Shown here one piece after another: positions 9,055 to 22,029 of a stretch of 64,000 nt of DNA. Below the pieces are notes generated by a model. That model was not told the origin of the DNA. It made no database searches and saw only the letters and a program-made list of their open reading frames with translations. Origin of the DNA: Pseudomonas kilonensis (GTDB taxonomy: Bacteria; Pseudomonadota; Gammaproteobacteria; Pseudomonadales; Pseudomonadaceae). The translations under genes and the position numbers were made by a program. The stretch's first letter is position 1, and every line of letters begins with the position of its first letter. The DNA is taken from contig NZ_LHVH01000017.1 in the NCBI RefSeq assembly GCF_001269885.1, positions 1 to 64,000 of the forward strand, read 5' to 3'.

Positions 9055-10449
9055 TCAGCCGATCGTCTGTACCAGGCTTCCTGCCTTTGCGATCCGGCGG
9101 CGCTGTATCAGCAATCCGGACACCACCACCAAAACACTCAGCAGCCCCGTCGCCAGGATCTCTACACGATGGGCTTCCTGGAACAGCATGATGGTCAAGG
9201 CCCCGACGATGAAGACAATCACCGCGTAGGTCAGGCCGGGGAACAGCCACATGCTGAAAGCGACTTTTTCACCACGCGCCATGCGTTGCTTGCGCATGCG
9301 CAGCTGCGAAACCGCGATGACCAGATACACCAGCAATGCAATGGCACCGGAGCTGGCCAGCAGGAAATCAAACACCGCAGCCGGCGCCACGTAGTTGGCG
9401 AATACCGCCAAAAAGGCCGCACCGGTCGACAGCATCACCGCCCAGTAAGGTGTACCGCTCTTGTTGGTGCGCTGGGAAACGGCCGGCGCATCACCACGCT
9501 TGCCCAACGAGAACATCATCCGCGACGCCGTATACAGCGCCGAGTTCAGGCAGCTCGTGACCGCTACCAGGACGACGATATCGACGATCAGTTTGGCATT
9601 GGGGATGCCCATGCGCTCCAGCACCGTCTGGTAGGAACCGACGCTGGCCAGGAGCGGATCGTTCCACGGCACCAGGGCGACAACGATGAAGATGGACACA
9701 AGATAGAACAAGCCAATCCGCCAGATAACCGAGTTGGTCGCCTTGGAAATCTGCTGGCCAGGGTTCTTCGATTCGGCCGCCGCGATGGTCACGATCTCGG
9801 TGCCCATGAACGAAAACATGGTGGTCAGGATTGCCCCCAACACCGCGCCCATACCGTTGGGCAGGAAGCCCTGGGTGTCGAACAGGTGTGAAACACCGCT
9901 GACCTGGCTGGTGGGCAGCACGCCGAAGATCGCCATCACCCCCAGGCCAATGAAGCCGATGATCGCCACCACCTTGACCAGGGCGAACCAGAATTCAAAT
10001 TCCCCGTAATTCTTCACGCTGAACAGGTTGGTGACCGTCAACAGCAGAGTAATGACCAGCGTGAAGGCCCAGATTGCAACGTCCGGGAACCACGCATGAA
10101 GAATCGTTGCGGCAGCGTTGGCTTCCAGCGGAATCACCAGAACCCAGAACCACCAGTAGAGCCAGCCGATGGTGAAACCGGCCCAATGCCCAATCGCACG
10201 GTCAGCATACGTCGAGAAGGAGCCAGTGTCCGGCGACGCCACCGCCATTTCGCCCAGCATCCGCATCACCAGCACCACCAGGGCACCCGCGGCAGCGTAA
10301 GCCAGCAGCACGGCTGGACCGGCCGCGGCGATAGCGTGGCCGGAGCCAACGAAAAGGCCAGCGCCGATGACGCCGGCGATGGATAGCATCGTCACATGCC
10401 GGGGTTTGAGCCCTTGCTCCAGATGATTGGAAGTTTGCGTACCGCTCAT
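9055..10449 (-). CDS. gabP: Amino acid permease of the APC family, probable GABA permease
   Basis: 464 aa with about 12 hydrophobic segments. It begins with the AAT-family signature around LKPRHVTMLSIAGVIGAGLF and contains GEMAVASPDTGSFSTYADRAIG and NSALYTASRM. Length and motifs fit GabP-type proton symporters for 4-aminobutyrate; a related basic or aromatic amino acid substrate is possible. ATG 10449 (MSGTQTSN) has AAGGG about nine bases upstream; the frame extends to 10485 without a better start. No gab catabolic genes are adjacent. Confidence 0.82.
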   Translation of the reverse strand: MSGTQTSNHLEQGLKPRHVTMLSIAGVIGAGLFVGSGHAIAAAGPAVLLAYAAAGALVVLVMRMLGEMAVASPDTGSFSTYADRAIGHWAGFTIGWLYWWFWVLVIPLEANAAATILHAWFPDVAIWAFTLVITLLLTVTNLFSVKNYGEFEFWFALVKVVAIIGFIGLGVMAIFGVLPTSQVSGVSHLFDTQGFLPNGMGAVLGAILTTMFSFMGTEIVTIAAAESKNPGQQISKATNSVIWRIGLFYLVSIFIVVALVPWNDPLLASVGSYQTVLERMGIPNAKLIVDIVVLVAVTSCLNSALYTASRMMFSLGKRGDAPAVSQRTNKSGTPYWAVMLSTGAAFLAVFANYVAPAAVFDFLLASSGAIALLVYLVIAVSQLRMRKQRMARGEKVAFSMWLFPGLTYAVIVFIVGALTIMLFQEAHRVEILATGLLSVLVVVSGLLIQRRRIAKAGSLVQTIG

Positions 10450-10695
10450 TGAGACTACCCTTGGTATTGGATTTATTCGTGTCACCTCGTACCCACCGCT
10501 CCCCTGTCAATTTAAAGAAACGATGTGTAATTTATTTAATACGCAAGTTCTGCGCCAGAAAATCTGAGGCCCCGTTATCCGGGGGCTCTCACCCCGCACC
10601 TAACCCATTGAGCGTGAAGGCTTTGTGCCAAGGTGTTACCGAGTTACCCCCGTTTTTACCCACAGGCCTGAACAGGGTGCACGTTTTTAAAGCGT

Positions 10696-10730
10696 AAAAA
10701 AAAGCCAACGCATAAGCGTTGGCTTTTTTT
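10696..10730 (-). terminator. gyrB terminator (symmetrical)
   Basis: GCCAACGC (10704-10711) and GCGTTGGC (10716-10723) form a perfect 8-bp stem with a 4-base loop, flanked by A8 and T7 runs. It lies 22 bp past the gyrB stop. The rest of the 302-bp gap up to the permease start holds its promoter region and no gene that I can see. Confidence 0.92.
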
Positions 10731-10751
10731 GGAGCGGTGCTGCTGAAGGGA

Positions 10752-14278
<3,527 letters not shown>

Positions 14279-14304
14279 CTAGCTTCTGCTGGGCATGGGC
14301 ATGA

Positions 14305-15408
14305 TTACAGACGCATCGGCATGACAACGTAAGCCGAATCGTCGTTGTCGGACTCTTGCACCAGCGCACTGCTGTTGGAGTCAGACAGGATCAGACGCAC
14401 TTGCTCGGTGGTCATCACGCCCAACACGTCGAGCAGGTAGCTGACGTTAAAGCCGATTTCCAGGGAGCCGCCGTTGTACTCAACGCCTACTTCTTCTTCC
14501 GCCTCTTCCTGCTCCGGGTTGTTCGCCTGGATCTTCAACTGACCATTGGCCAATTGCAGGCGGATGCCACGGTACTTCTCGTTGGACAGGATCGCGGTAC
14601 GGCTGAACGCTTCGCGCAGCGCCTGGCGATCGCCCAGGACCAGTTTGTCGCCACCTTTTGGCAGCACGCGTTCGTAGTCAGGGAACTTGCCGTCCACCAG
14701 CTTCGACGTGAAGGTGAACTCGCCGGTGGTGGCGCGGATGTGGTGCTGGCCCAGTACGATGCTGACGTTGCCGTCCGGCTCGGTCAGCAGACGGGCCAGC
14801 TCCAGGATACCTTTGCGCGGCACGATCACCTGGTGGCGATCCGGCTGACCGATATCGGCCTGCATCGAGCACATGGCCAGGCGGTGCCCGTCGGTAGCGA
14901 CGGCGCGGATGACGCCGGCAGACACTTCCAGGAGCATGCCGTTGAGGTAATACCGCACGTCTTGCTGGGCCATGGCGAAGCTGGTGCGTTCGATCAGGCG
15001 ACGCAATTTGCTCTGGTCCAGGCTGCAGGTCAGCGAACCCGGGCCTTCTTCAACGGTCGGGAAATCGTTGGCTGGCAGCGTGGACAAGGTGAAACGGCTG
15101 CGACCGGCCTTGACCACGAGCTTCTGCTCATCGACCTTGATGTCGATCAGCGCGTCGTTGGGCAGGCTCTTGCAGATGTCCATCAGCTTGCGCGCCGGCA
15201 CGGTGATGGAACCCGGATCGGCCGGTTCTTCAAGTTGCACACGACCGACCAGCTCGACTTCCAGGTCGGTACCGGTCAGCGACAATTGCTGGCCTTCGAC
15301 AACCAGCAGCACGTTGGAAAGTACCGGCAAGGTCTGGCGGCGTTCGACGACGCCTGCGACCAGTTGCAGGGGTTTCAACAGGGCTTCGCGTTGAATGGTG
15401 AAATGCAT
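14305..15408 (-). CDS. dnaN: DNA polymerase III beta subunit (sliding clamp)
   Basis: 367 aa, the standard length. It forms the dimeric ring that tethers polymerase III to DNA. Three clamp repeats of about 120 residues fit the sequence, from MHFTIQREALLKPLQLVAG to the C-terminal DSAYVVMPMRL, where the MPMRL end is the conserved clamp C-terminus. It lies 39 bp after dnaA and 26 bp before recF on the minus strand, in the origin operon. Confidence 0.98.
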   Translation of the reverse strand: MHFTIQREALLKPLQLVAGVVERRQTLPVLSNVLLVVEGQQLSLTGTDLEVELVGRVQLEEPADPGSITVPARKLMDICKSLPNDALIDIKVDEQKLVVKAGRSRFTLSTLPANDFPTVEEGPGSLTCSLDQSKLRRLIERTSFAMAQQDVRYYLNGMLLEVSAGVIRAVATDGHRLAMCSMQADIGQPDRHQVIVPRKGILELARLLTEPDGNVSIVLGQHHIRATTGEFTFTSKLVDGKFPDYERVLPKGGDKLVLGDRQALREAFSRTAILSNEKYRGIRLQLANGQLKIQANNPEQEEAEEEVGVEYNGGSLEIGFNVSYLLDVLGVMTTEQVRLILSDSNSSALVQESDNDDSAYVVMPMRL

Positions 15409-15447
15409 GGTCTAGTCCCTTGCCTTAATAAGCTGCGCTGGTGGTCA

Positions 15448-16974
15448 TCAAGTGGTCAGTGTACGCAGCAGGTTCTTGTAGTCCTCGCGGATGTCCGCGT
15501 CGGATTCCTTAAGTTCGTTGATCTTGCGACAGGCGTGCAACACCGTGGTGTGGTCGCGTCCGCCAAACACATCGCCGATTTCCGGCAGGCTGTGGTTGGT
15601 CAGTTCCTTGGACAGGGCCATCGCCACCTGACGCGGACGTGCTACCGAACGCGAACGGCGTTTGGACAGCAGGTCGGAAATCTTGATTTTGTAGTATTCC
15701 GCAACCGTTCGCTGAATGTTATCCACAGAAACCAGTTTGTCCTGGAGCGCCAGCAGGTCCTTCAAGGATTCGCGAATCAACTCGATGGTGATGTCGCGGC
15801 CCATGAAGTGCGAGTGAGCGATCACCCGCTTGAGGGCACCTTCGAGCTCACGCACGTTGGAGCGGATACGCTGGGCGATGAAGAACGCGGCGTCGTGAGG
15901 CAGCTCGACCTTGGCCTGGTCGGCTTTCTTCATCAGGATCGCGACGCGGGTTTCCAGCTCGGGCGGCTCGACGGCCACCGTCAGGCCCCAGCCGAAACGC
16001 GATTTGAGGCGTTCTTCAAGGCCTTCGATTTCTTTCGGGTAGCGGTCACTGGTGAGAATGACCTGCTGCCCGCCTTCAAGCAATGCGTTGAAGGTGTGGA
16101 AAAACTCTTCCTGGGAACGTTCCTTGCGGGCGAAGAACTGAATATCGTCGATCAGCAAGGCGTCCACCGAACGGTAGAAACGCTTGAACTCGTTGATCGC
16201 GTTCAGCTGCAGCGCCTTGACCATGTCGGCCACGAAACGCTCGGAATGCAGGTACACGACCTTGGCATTCGGGTTCTTCTTTAATAGATGGTTGCCCACC
16301 GCATGCATCAAGTGGGTCTTACCCAAGCCGACGCCGCCATAAAGGAAGAGTGGGTTGTAACCATGCTTGGGGTTATCCGCAACCTGCCAGGCCGCCGCGC
16401 GGGCCAGTTGGTTGGATTTACCTTCGACGAAATTCTCGAAGGTGAAGGTCCGGTTCAGGTAGCTGGTGTGCTTGAGCGCACCTTCGACCTGGACGGTGCG
16501 CTGTTCGGCACGCACCGGCGCCTGCTGGGAGCTGGCACCGGCCATCGGGTCGAAGCTGTCCCGGGAGGGCTCTTCGCTGACCTCGGCGACCTTTTGTGCA
16601 TTGCGTTTGCTCGGGGCAGGCGCGGGTGCCGGGGCAGCATGGTTGTTAACCGGTGCCGTTGCAGTCTGCTGGGCCTGTGACGCTGCGGCGGCCAGCGGCG
16701 CGTTGGGTGCGGCGCGCGGTGCCGAGCTGCGCTTGCTGCCTATTAATAAGGACAACGCAGGCGCCATGCCATTGCCATGCTCGTCGAGCAGTTCCATGAC
16801 CCGGCCCAGGTACTTTTCGTTGACCCAGTCGAGAACGAAACGGTTCGGTGCATAGACACGCAACTCGTCGCCTTCGGCTTCGACCTGTAGTGGACGGATC
16901 CAAGTGTTGAATTGTTGGGCAGGCAGCTCATCGCGCAAAAGCTCTACGCACTGCTGCCAAAGTTCCACTGACAC
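15448..16974 (-). CDS. dnaA: Chromosomal replication initiator DnaA
   Basis: 508 aa. AAA+ ATPase that binds DnaA boxes, melts oriC and loads DnaB. Domain I is residues 1-80 ([17 protein letters not shown]). Domain II is a low-complexity Ala/Pro linker at about 80-165, the most variable part. Domain III has Walker A GGVGLGKT (near 213) and Walker B LLIDDIQF. Domain IV ends with the DNA-binding [15 protein letters not shown]. The start is GTG 16974. A perfect DnaA box lies inside the gene (15719-15727), besides those in oriC just upstream, consistent with autoregulation. Confidence 0.98.
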   Translation of the reverse strand: MSVELWQQCVELLRDELPAQQFNTWIRPLQVEAEGDELRVYAPNRFVLDWVNEKYLGRVMELLDEHGNGMAPALSLLIGSKRSSAPRAAPNAPLAAAASQAQQTATAPVNNHAAPAPAPAPSKRNAQKVAEVSEEPSRDSFDPMAGASSQQAPVRAEQRTVQVEGALKHTSYLNRTFTFENFVEGKSNQLARAAAWQVADNPKHGYNPLFLYGGVGLGKTHLMHAVGNHLLKKNPNAKVVYLHSERFVADMVKALQLNAINEFKRFYRSVDALLIDDIQFFARKERSQEEFFHTFNALLEGGQQVILTSDRYPKEIEGLEERLKSRFGWGLTVAVEPPELETRVAILMKKADQAKVELPHDAAFFIAQRIRSNVRELEGALKRVIAHSHFMGRDITIELIRESLKDLLALQDKLVSVDNIQRTVAEYYKIKISDLLSKRRSRSVARPRQVAMALSKELTNHSLPEIGDVFGGRDHTTVLHACRKINELKESDADIREDYKNLLRTLTT

Positions 16975-17041
16975 GGATATCCCCTAAGTTGAAAGCCGGT
17001 GAGGCAAAAACAAGCGGCCATTGTAGCGAGCAGACGGCCAC

Positions 17042-17388
17042 TTATCCACATGCAGCTTGCTGATCGCCCATGATTTATCAATGCGTTAACGGCGAGAAAG
17101 ACGACAGGCGGTCAGTGGATAAGCTCTGTGGATAACCGGGCCTGAGGTCGTTGCACAAGTGGGGGCGAAAGTCTGTGGGTAACCGCCCTGTGGATAACAG
17201 GGCATTCCACACACAGCTTATCCGACAGCGCAGCACAGGCTGACCACTGCTTTCCCGTGTAGTTGTCATTCTCTGTACATGGCGGATTACAAGGCCTGAG
17301 CATGGTTATCCACAGCAAGGTGGCTGCCTTGCTTTTATAAGCTTTACAGAAAAGCTTTAAATAATTCCCTTCTTTATTTTTATATCTA
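17042..17388. other. oriC: Chromosomal replication origin oriC
   Basis: The dnaA-rpmH gap (16975-17540) holds four perfect DnaA boxes: 17042-17050 (+), 17127-17135 (-), 17189-17197 (-) and 17306-17314 (+). Weaker boxes are AGTGGATAA at 17114, TGTGGGTAA at 17174 and TTATCCGAC at 17218. An AT-rich unwinding region (17331-17388) follows the last box, towards rpmH. This is the normal Pseudomonas origin position. No protein gene is credible in this gap. Confidence 0.96.
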
Positions 17389-17451
17389 GGGCTGGGTGAT
17401 GAATCCGCCGAAGCGCCCGGATATCTATTTAAAGGAAACGCTGGTTGGAAA

Positions 17452-17480
17452 TTGACCTAGAGGCTTGCTTTCTCTAGAAT
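17452..17480 (+). promoter_or_regulatory. rpmH promoter (sigma70 type)
   Basis: TTGACC at 17452-17457 and TAGAAT at 17475-17480 are separated by 17 bases, about 60 bp before rpmH. It is a near-consensus sigma70 promoter, as expected for a ribosomal protein gene. Confidence 0.8.
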
Positions 17481-17540
17481 CCCCGGTCTCTTAAAACGGG
17501 GGCCATTCCGGCCCGTTGTGGACGAACCAGGTAACACGAC

Positions 17541-17675
17541 ATGAAACGTACTTTCCAACCAAGCACTATCAAACGCGCTCGTACCCACGGTTTCCGTGCT
17601 CGCATGGCTACCAAGAACGGTCGTGCCGTCCTGTCGCGTCGTCGCGCCAAAGGTCGTGCGCGTCTGGCAGTTTGA
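17541..17675 (+). CDS. rpmH: 50S ribosomal protein L34
   Basis: 44 aa, strongly basic. It begins [18 protein letters not shown] and ends [12 protein letters not shown], the universal L34 pattern. ATG 17541 is preceded by a weak AGGTAA site. It is the first gene of the rpmH-rnpA-yidD-yidC run leading away from oriC. The rnpA start follows 16 bp after the stop. Confidence 0.98.
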   Translation: MKRTFQPSTIKRARTHGFRARMATKNGRAVLSRRRAKGRARLAV

Positions 17676-17691
17676 TAATCCGGCACTGGAG

Positions 17692-18093
17692 GTGAGTCAG
17701 GACTTCAGTCGGGAAAAGCGTCTGCTTACCCCCCGGCATTTCAAGGCAGTCTTTGACTCCCCTACCGGCAAGGTTCCGGGGAAAAATCTCCTGCTCCTTG
17801 CGCGCAGCAACGATCTCGATCACCCCCGACTAGGGCTGGTCATCGGGAAAAAGAGCGTCAAGCTCTCCGTTCAGCGCAATCGCCTCAAACGTCTGATGCG
17901 CGAATCGTTTCGCCTTAACCAGGATTCACTGGTTGGATGGGACATTGTTATCGTCGCGCGCAAAGGTTTGGGTGACGTAGAAAACCCCGAATTGATTCAG
18001 CATTTCGGCAAGCTCTGGAAGCGTCTGGCCCGCAACAAGCCAGTACCAGCAGTCAACACCGAAACTGTAGGGGTAGACAGTCCCGATGCGTAA
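17692..18093 (+). CDS. rnpA: Ribonuclease P protein component
   Basis: 133 aa basic protein cofactor of RNase P, which trims the 5' leader of pre-tRNA. The RNR signature occurs in [12 protein letters not shown] at about 61-72, and [16 protein letters not shown] matches pseudomonad RnpA. The start is GTG 17692 ([10 protein letters not shown]). The only good Shine-Dalgarno, GGAGG at 17688-17692, overlaps this codon, so an unannotated non-ATG start a little upstream (CTG or GTG, overlapping the rpmH end) remains possible. The stop overlaps yidD by 8 bp. Confidence 0.93.
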   Translation: MSQDFSREKRLLTPRHFKAVFDSPTGKVPGKNLLLLARSNDLDHPRLGLVIGKKSVKLSVQRNRLKRLMRESFRLNQDSLVGWDIVIVARKGLGDVENPELIQHFGKLWKRLARNKPVPAVNTETVGVDSPDA

Positions 18094-18331
18094 ACTGGCA
18101 CTCGTTCCGATCCAGTTTTACCGCTATGCCATTAGTCCTTTGATGGCCAGTCACTGTCGTTTCTACCCCAGTTGTTCCTGCTACGCGTACGAAGCCATAG
18201 AAAATCATGGCCTACTGCGCGGTGGCTGGCTGACCTTTCGTCGTTTAGGTCGCTGTCATCCGTGGAATCCCGGCGGCTATGACCCGGTTCCGCCTATCCC
18301 TACCTCCCGTTCTTCTTCGATGGCCGAGTAA
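18086..18331 (+). CDS. yidD: Membrane protein insertion efficiency factor YidD
   Basis: 81 aa. Small membrane-associated protein that supports YidC-dependent insertion. The family core is complete: [27 protein letters not shown] and [15 protein letters not shown], with the conserved cysteines. It begins inside the end of rnpA and stops two bases before the yidC start, so it is coupled on both sides. Confidence 0.96.
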   Translation: MRKLALVPIQFYRYAISPLMASHCRFYPSCSCYAYEAIENHGLLRGGWLTFRRLGRCHPWNPGGYDPVPPIPTSRSSSMAE

Positions 18332-18333
18332 TC

Positions 18334-20016
18334 ATGGATATCAAACGCACGATCCTGATCGTCGCCCTGGCAATCGTGTCCTACGTCATGGTCCTTAAAT
18401 GGAACCAGGACTATGGCCAGGCTGCCCTGCCGACTCAGAATGTTGCAGCCAGCAATACCGCACCGAGCCTGCCGGATGTCCCAGTTGGCAACAACGCTGC
18501 CAGCAATGACGACATCCCACGCGCGGCAAGCGATACCAGCGCTCCCGCCGAAGCCCCCGTGGTCGTAAGCAAAGATCTCATCCAGATCAAGACGGACGTG
18601 CTCGAGCTGGCAATCGATCCACAGGGTGGTGACGTCGCCCAACTGAAGCTGCCGCTGTACCCGCGTCGCCAGGATCATCCGGAAATCCCGTTCCAGTTGT
18701 TCGACAACGGTAACGAGCGCACCTATCTGGCCCAAAGTGGCCTGATCGGTACCAACGGCCCGGATTCGAGCCCGGCCGGCCGCCCGGTCTATTCCGCCGA
18801 GAAGAAGACTTATCAACTGGCTGACGGTCAGGACCAACTGGTCGTTGACTTGAAGTTCAGCAAGGATGGCGTCAACTACATCAAGCGTTTCACCTTGAAA
18901 CGTGGCCTGTATGACGTAACCGTCTCCTACCTGGTCGACAACCAGAGCGCCCAGCCTTGGTCCGGCGCGATGTTCGCGCAACTCAAGCGTGACGCCAGCG
19001 ACGATCCTTCTTCCAGCACGGCCACCGGCACCGCGACTTACCTGGGCGCTGCCCTGTGGACAAGTTCGGAGCCGTACAAGAAAGTGTCCATGAAGGACAT
19101 GGACAAGGGCCAGGTCAAGGAAACCGTCCAAGGTGGCTGGGTTGCCTGGCTGCAGCACTATTTTGTAACAGCCTGGATCCCGCAGAAGGGCGAAAGCAAC
19201 CTCGTCCAGACGCGTAAAGACAGCAAAGGCAACTACATCGTCGGTTACACCGGTCCGGCATTGACCGCTGCGCCAGGTGCAAAAGTCGAGACCAGCGCCA
19301 TTCTGTATGCCGGTCCAAAAAGCCAGGCCGTCTTGAAAGAGTTGTCCCCAGGTCTGGAACTGACCGTGGACTACGGTTTCCTGTGGTTCATTGCCCAGCC
19401 GATCTTCTGGCTGCTGCAACATATCCACAGCATCGTCGGTAACTGGGGCTGGTCGATCATTTTCCTGACCATGCTGATCAAGGGGATTTTCTTCCCGTTG
19501 TCGGCCGCCAGCTACAAGTCCATGGCGCGCATGCGCGCAGTGGCGCCGAAACTGGCCGCCCTGAAAGAACAACATGGCGATGACCGGCAGAAAATGTCCC
19601 AGGCCATGATGGAGCTGTACAAGAAAGAGAAGATCAACCCGCTGGGTGGATGCTTGCCGATTCTTGTGCAGATGCCTGTGTTCCTGGCGCTGTACTGGGT
19701 TCTGCTGGAAAGCGTGGAGATGCGTCAGGCACCGTTCATGCTGTGGATTACCGACCTGTCGATCAAGGATCCGTTCTTCATCCTGCCGATCATCATGGGC
19801 GCGACCATGTTCATCCAGCAGCAGCTGAACCCAACGCCTCCGGATCCGATGCAGGCGAAGGTCATGAAAATGATGCCAATCATCTTCACCTTCTTCTTCC
19901 TGTGGTTCCCGGCTGGCCTTGTGCTGTACTGGGTTGTGAACAACGTGCTGTCCATCACTCAGCAGTGGTACATCACGCGTAAGATCGAAGCGGCTGCGAA
20001 AAAAGCCGAGGCGTAA
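18334..20016 (+). CDS. yidC: Membrane protein insertase YidC
   Basis: 560 aa, typical of Gram-negative YidC. Inserts and folds inner-membrane proteins alone or with SecYEG; FoF1 subunit c, encoded 8 kb away, is a classic client. TM1 is residues 5-21, followed by a large periplasmic beta-domain to about 350. The conserved core has five further segments (GWSIIFLTMLIKGIFFPL, PVFLALYWVLLESVEMRQAP, MMPIIFTFFFLWFPAGLVLY) and a basic C-terminal tail (KIEAAAKKAEA). A perfect DnaA box lies 8 bp after the stop (20024-20032). Confidence 0.98.
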   Translation: MDIKRTILIVALAIVSYVMVLKWNQDYGQAALPTQNVAASNTAPSLPDVPVGNNAASNDDIPRAASDTSAPAEAPVVVSKDLIQIKTDVLELAIDPQGGDVAQLKLPLYPRRQDHPEIPFQLFDNGNERTYLAQSGLIGTNGPDSSPAGRPVYSAEKKTYQLADGQDQLVVDLKFSKDGVNYIKRFTLKRGLYDVTVSYLVDNQSAQPWSGAMFAQLKRDASDDPSSSTATGTATYLGAALWTSSEPYKKVSMKDMDKGQVKETVQGGWVAWLQHYFVTAWIPQKGESNLVQTRKDSKGNYIVGYTGPALTAAPGAKVETSAILYAGPKSQAVLKELSPGLELTVDYGFLWFIAQPIFWLLQHIHSIVGNWGWSIIFLTMLIKGIFFPLSAASYKSMARMRAVAPKLAALKEQHGDDRQKMSQAMMELYKKEKINPLGGCLPILVQMPVFLALYWVLLESVEMRQAPFMLWITDLSIKDPFFILPIIMGATMFIQQQLNPTPPDPMQAKVMKMMPIIFTFFFLWFPAGLVLYWVVNNVLSITQQWYITRKIEAAAKKAEA

Positions 20017-20038
20017 CTTGCTCTGTGGATAACCACAC

Positions 20039-20063
20039 AAAACGCCCCCTAGTGGGGCGTTTT
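20039..20063 (+). terminator. yidC terminator
   Basis: AAAACGCCCC (20039-20048) pairs with GGGGCGTTTT (20054-20063), giving a strong stem that ends in T residues 20 bp after the yidC stop. mnmE starts 33 bp later. Confidence 0.88.
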
Positions 20064-20095
20064 GCTATCTGCCACTTTTGTCTGGATACCGGTTT

Positions 20096-21466
20096 ATGAG
20101 CGCTCCGCGTGAAACCATCGCCGCCGTTGCCACCGCCCAAGGTCGCGGCGGTGTCGGCATCGTCCGTATTTCGGGGCCCTTGGCCAGTGTTGCGGCCAAG
20201 GCTATCAGCGGTCGCGAACTCAAGCCGCGGTTTGCTCATTACGGCCCGTTTTTCAGTGCTGACCAGCAGGTGCTCGACGAGGGGCTGGCCTTGTATTTCC
20301 CGGGGCCGAATTCGTTCACCGGCGAAGACGTACTGGAACTGCAAGGACACGGCGGCCCCATCGTGCTGGACATGCTGCTCAAGCGTTGCCTGGAACTGGG
20401 CTGTCGCCTGGCCAGGCCGGGTGAGTTCAGTGAACGGGCCTTCCTCAACGACAAGCTCGACCTGGCCCAGGCCGAGGCGATTGCCGATTTGATCGAAGCC
20501 AGTTCGGCACAAGCGGCACGCAACGCATTGCGTTCCTTGCAGGGTGCGTTTTCCCAACGTGTGCATAACCTCACCGAGCAATTGATCGGCCTGCGGATTT
20601 ATGTCGAGGCCGCGATTGATTTCCCGGAAGAGGAAATCGATTTTCTTGCCGATGGCCACGTGCTGAGCCTGCTGGATAAAGTGCGCGATGAGTTATCCAC
20701 AGTACTGCGCGAAGCCGGGCAGGGTGCCTTGCTGCGCGATGGGATGACCGTGGTGATCGCCGGACGGCCGAATGCCGGTAAGTCCAGCTTGTTGAATGCC
20801 CTGGCCGGTCGCGAAGCGGCGATCGTCACCGAGATCGCCGGCACCACCCGGGACATCCTGCGTGAACATATCCACATCGACGGCATGCCGCTGCACGTAG
20901 TGGATACCGCAGGTTTGCGCGACACCGATGACCAGGTGGAAAAAATCGGCGTGGAACGGGCTCTGAAGGCCATTGGTGAAGCCGACCGGGTATTGTTGGT
21001 GGTCGATGCCACCGCGCCGGAAGCCGACGATCCATTTGCCTTGTGGCCTGAATTCCTCGAGGTCCGCCCGGATCCCGCGAAAGTCACGCTGATTCGCAAC
21101 AAGGCCGACCTGACCGGGGAAGCGATTGTCCTTGAGGTCAGCAACGACGGCCATGTGACCATCAGCCTGAGCGCGAAGTCAGCGGGTGAGGGCTTGGAAC
21201 TGCTGCGCGAGCACCTCAAGGCCTGCATGGGCTACGAGCAGACGTCGGAAAGCAGCTTCAGCGCCCGCCGGCGGCATCTTGAAGCCCTGCGCCATGCCAG
21301 TGCCGCCCTGGAACACGGTCGCGCGCAGCTGACCTTGGCGGGGGCGGGTGAGTTGTTGGCCGAAGACCTGCGCCAGGCCCAACATTCCCTAGGGGAAATT
21401 ACCGGCGCCTTCAGCTCCGATGACTTGCTGGGGCGGATCTTTTCCAGCTTCTGCATCGGTAAATAA
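20096..21466 (+). CDS. mnmE: tRNA modification GTPase MnmE
   Basis: 456 aa. With MnmG it builds the cmnm5 group on U34 of several tRNAs. The N-terminal domain binds folate; the central G domain has GRPNAGKSS (G1, near 223) and DTAGLRDT (G3); the C-terminal CIGK carries the catalytic Cys. ATG 20096 ([10 protein letters not shown]) is preferred over TTG 20078 because homology starts there. A perfect DnaA box is inside the gene at 20693-20701. Its partner mnmG follows after an unusual 563-bp gap. Confidence 0.97.
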   Translation: MSAPRETIAAVATAQGRGGVGIVRISGPLASVAAKAISGRELKPRFAHYGPFFSADQQVLDEGLALYFPGPNSFTGEDVLELQGHGGPIVLDMLLKRCLELGCRLARPGEFSERAFLNDKLDLAQAEAIADLIEASSAQAARNALRSLQGAFSQRVHNLTEQLIGLRIYVEAAIDFPEEEIDFLADGHVLSLLDKVRDELSTVLREAGQGALLRDGMTVVIAGRPNAGKSSLLNALAGREAAIVTEIAGTTRDILREHIHIDGMPLHVVDTAGLRDTDDQVEKIGVERALKAIGEADRVLLVVDATAPEADDPFALWPEFLEVRPDPAKVTLIRNKADLTGEAIVLEVSNDGHVTISLSAKSAGEGLELLREHLKACMGYEQTSESSFSARRRHLEALRHASAALEHGRAQLTLAGAGELLAEDLRQAQHSLGEITGAFSSDDLLGRIFSSFCIGK

Positions 21467-21481
21467 CCCCCACCTTTCTAG

Positions 21482-21530
21482 CCGGGTTTGCCCTCGAAGC
21501 TTCTCGAGTCCAACGCAAACCCGGTTTTTC
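21482..21530 (+). terminator. mnmE terminator
   Basis: CCGGGTTTGC (21482-21491) pairs with GCAAACCCGG (21515-21524) followed by TTTTT. The loop contains a second small inverted repeat, CTCGA/TCGAG. It separates mnmE from the origin-like gap. Confidence 0.88.
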
Positions 21531-21605
21531 CTCTCTTTTTTAAACTGATTGCCCTTCATGGCGGCTTGCCTGTGGACGCTGCGGCGGTCCATCGCGGCGG
21601 TTTTC

Positions 21606-21878
21606 TGTGGATTAAGCCCTGTGAATAACTGCCATTGAGGTCGGTTGATAAACCCCCTTCAAAACTGAAGATAACCGCCTCTGTGGATAACAGGCCCATT
21701 CATCCACAGGCTTACACCGGTTATCCAAGCCCCTCATTGCCACCTGACCACAGGGTTTTGAATCTCTGTACACATTGAAAATAAAGGCCTGTAGAACGTT
21801 ATCCACAGATAGATGGCTCAGTAAGAATAAACATAAAAACAAAGATTTTATAAATTTCTTTCTTTTTTATTTTTTTAA
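21606..21878. other. Second origin-like DnaA-box cluster with AT-rich tail (oriC paralogue)
   Basis: Perfect DnaA boxes lie at 21682-21690 (-) and 21799-21807 (+). One-mismatch boxes lie at 21606 (TGTGGATTA), 21620 (TGTGAATAA) and 21700 (TCATCCACA). An AT-rich run covers 21822-21878. The layout follows oriC closely: boxes at 17127, 17189 and 17306, plus the words TGAGGTCG, CTCTGTACA and AAGGCCTG, all recur exactly 4493 bp further on. From memory, two autonomously replicating fragments have been reported for this part of Pseudomonas chromosomes. Whether this one fires here cannot be told from sequence. Confidence 0.85.
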
Positions 21879-21941
21879 CCGCGAGTTCTCCACAGCTGGT
21901 TAAATTTTGTGCAAAGGGTTCTTTAGAAAGGGCGAAGTCCC

Positions 21942-21947
21942 TATACT
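21942..21947 (+). promoter_or_regulatory. Candidate mnmG -10 element
   Basis: TATACT lies 83 bp before the mnmG GTG start and just past the AT-rich region. A weak TTCTTT sits 17 bases upstream as a possible -35. Confidence 0.4.
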
Positions 21948-22029
21948 TGCCGACCTGGCTCGAAAAACGCCCAGGCCAGACTCAAACCTATTTCCGAATT
22001 ACCTGAATAAAGCAGGCACGAGGTGCGTG

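Noticed and set aside
17078-17318. Short minus-strand frames in the oriC region
   Set aside because: They run through DnaA boxes and have no ribosome site or protein-like composition; the interval is the replication origin.
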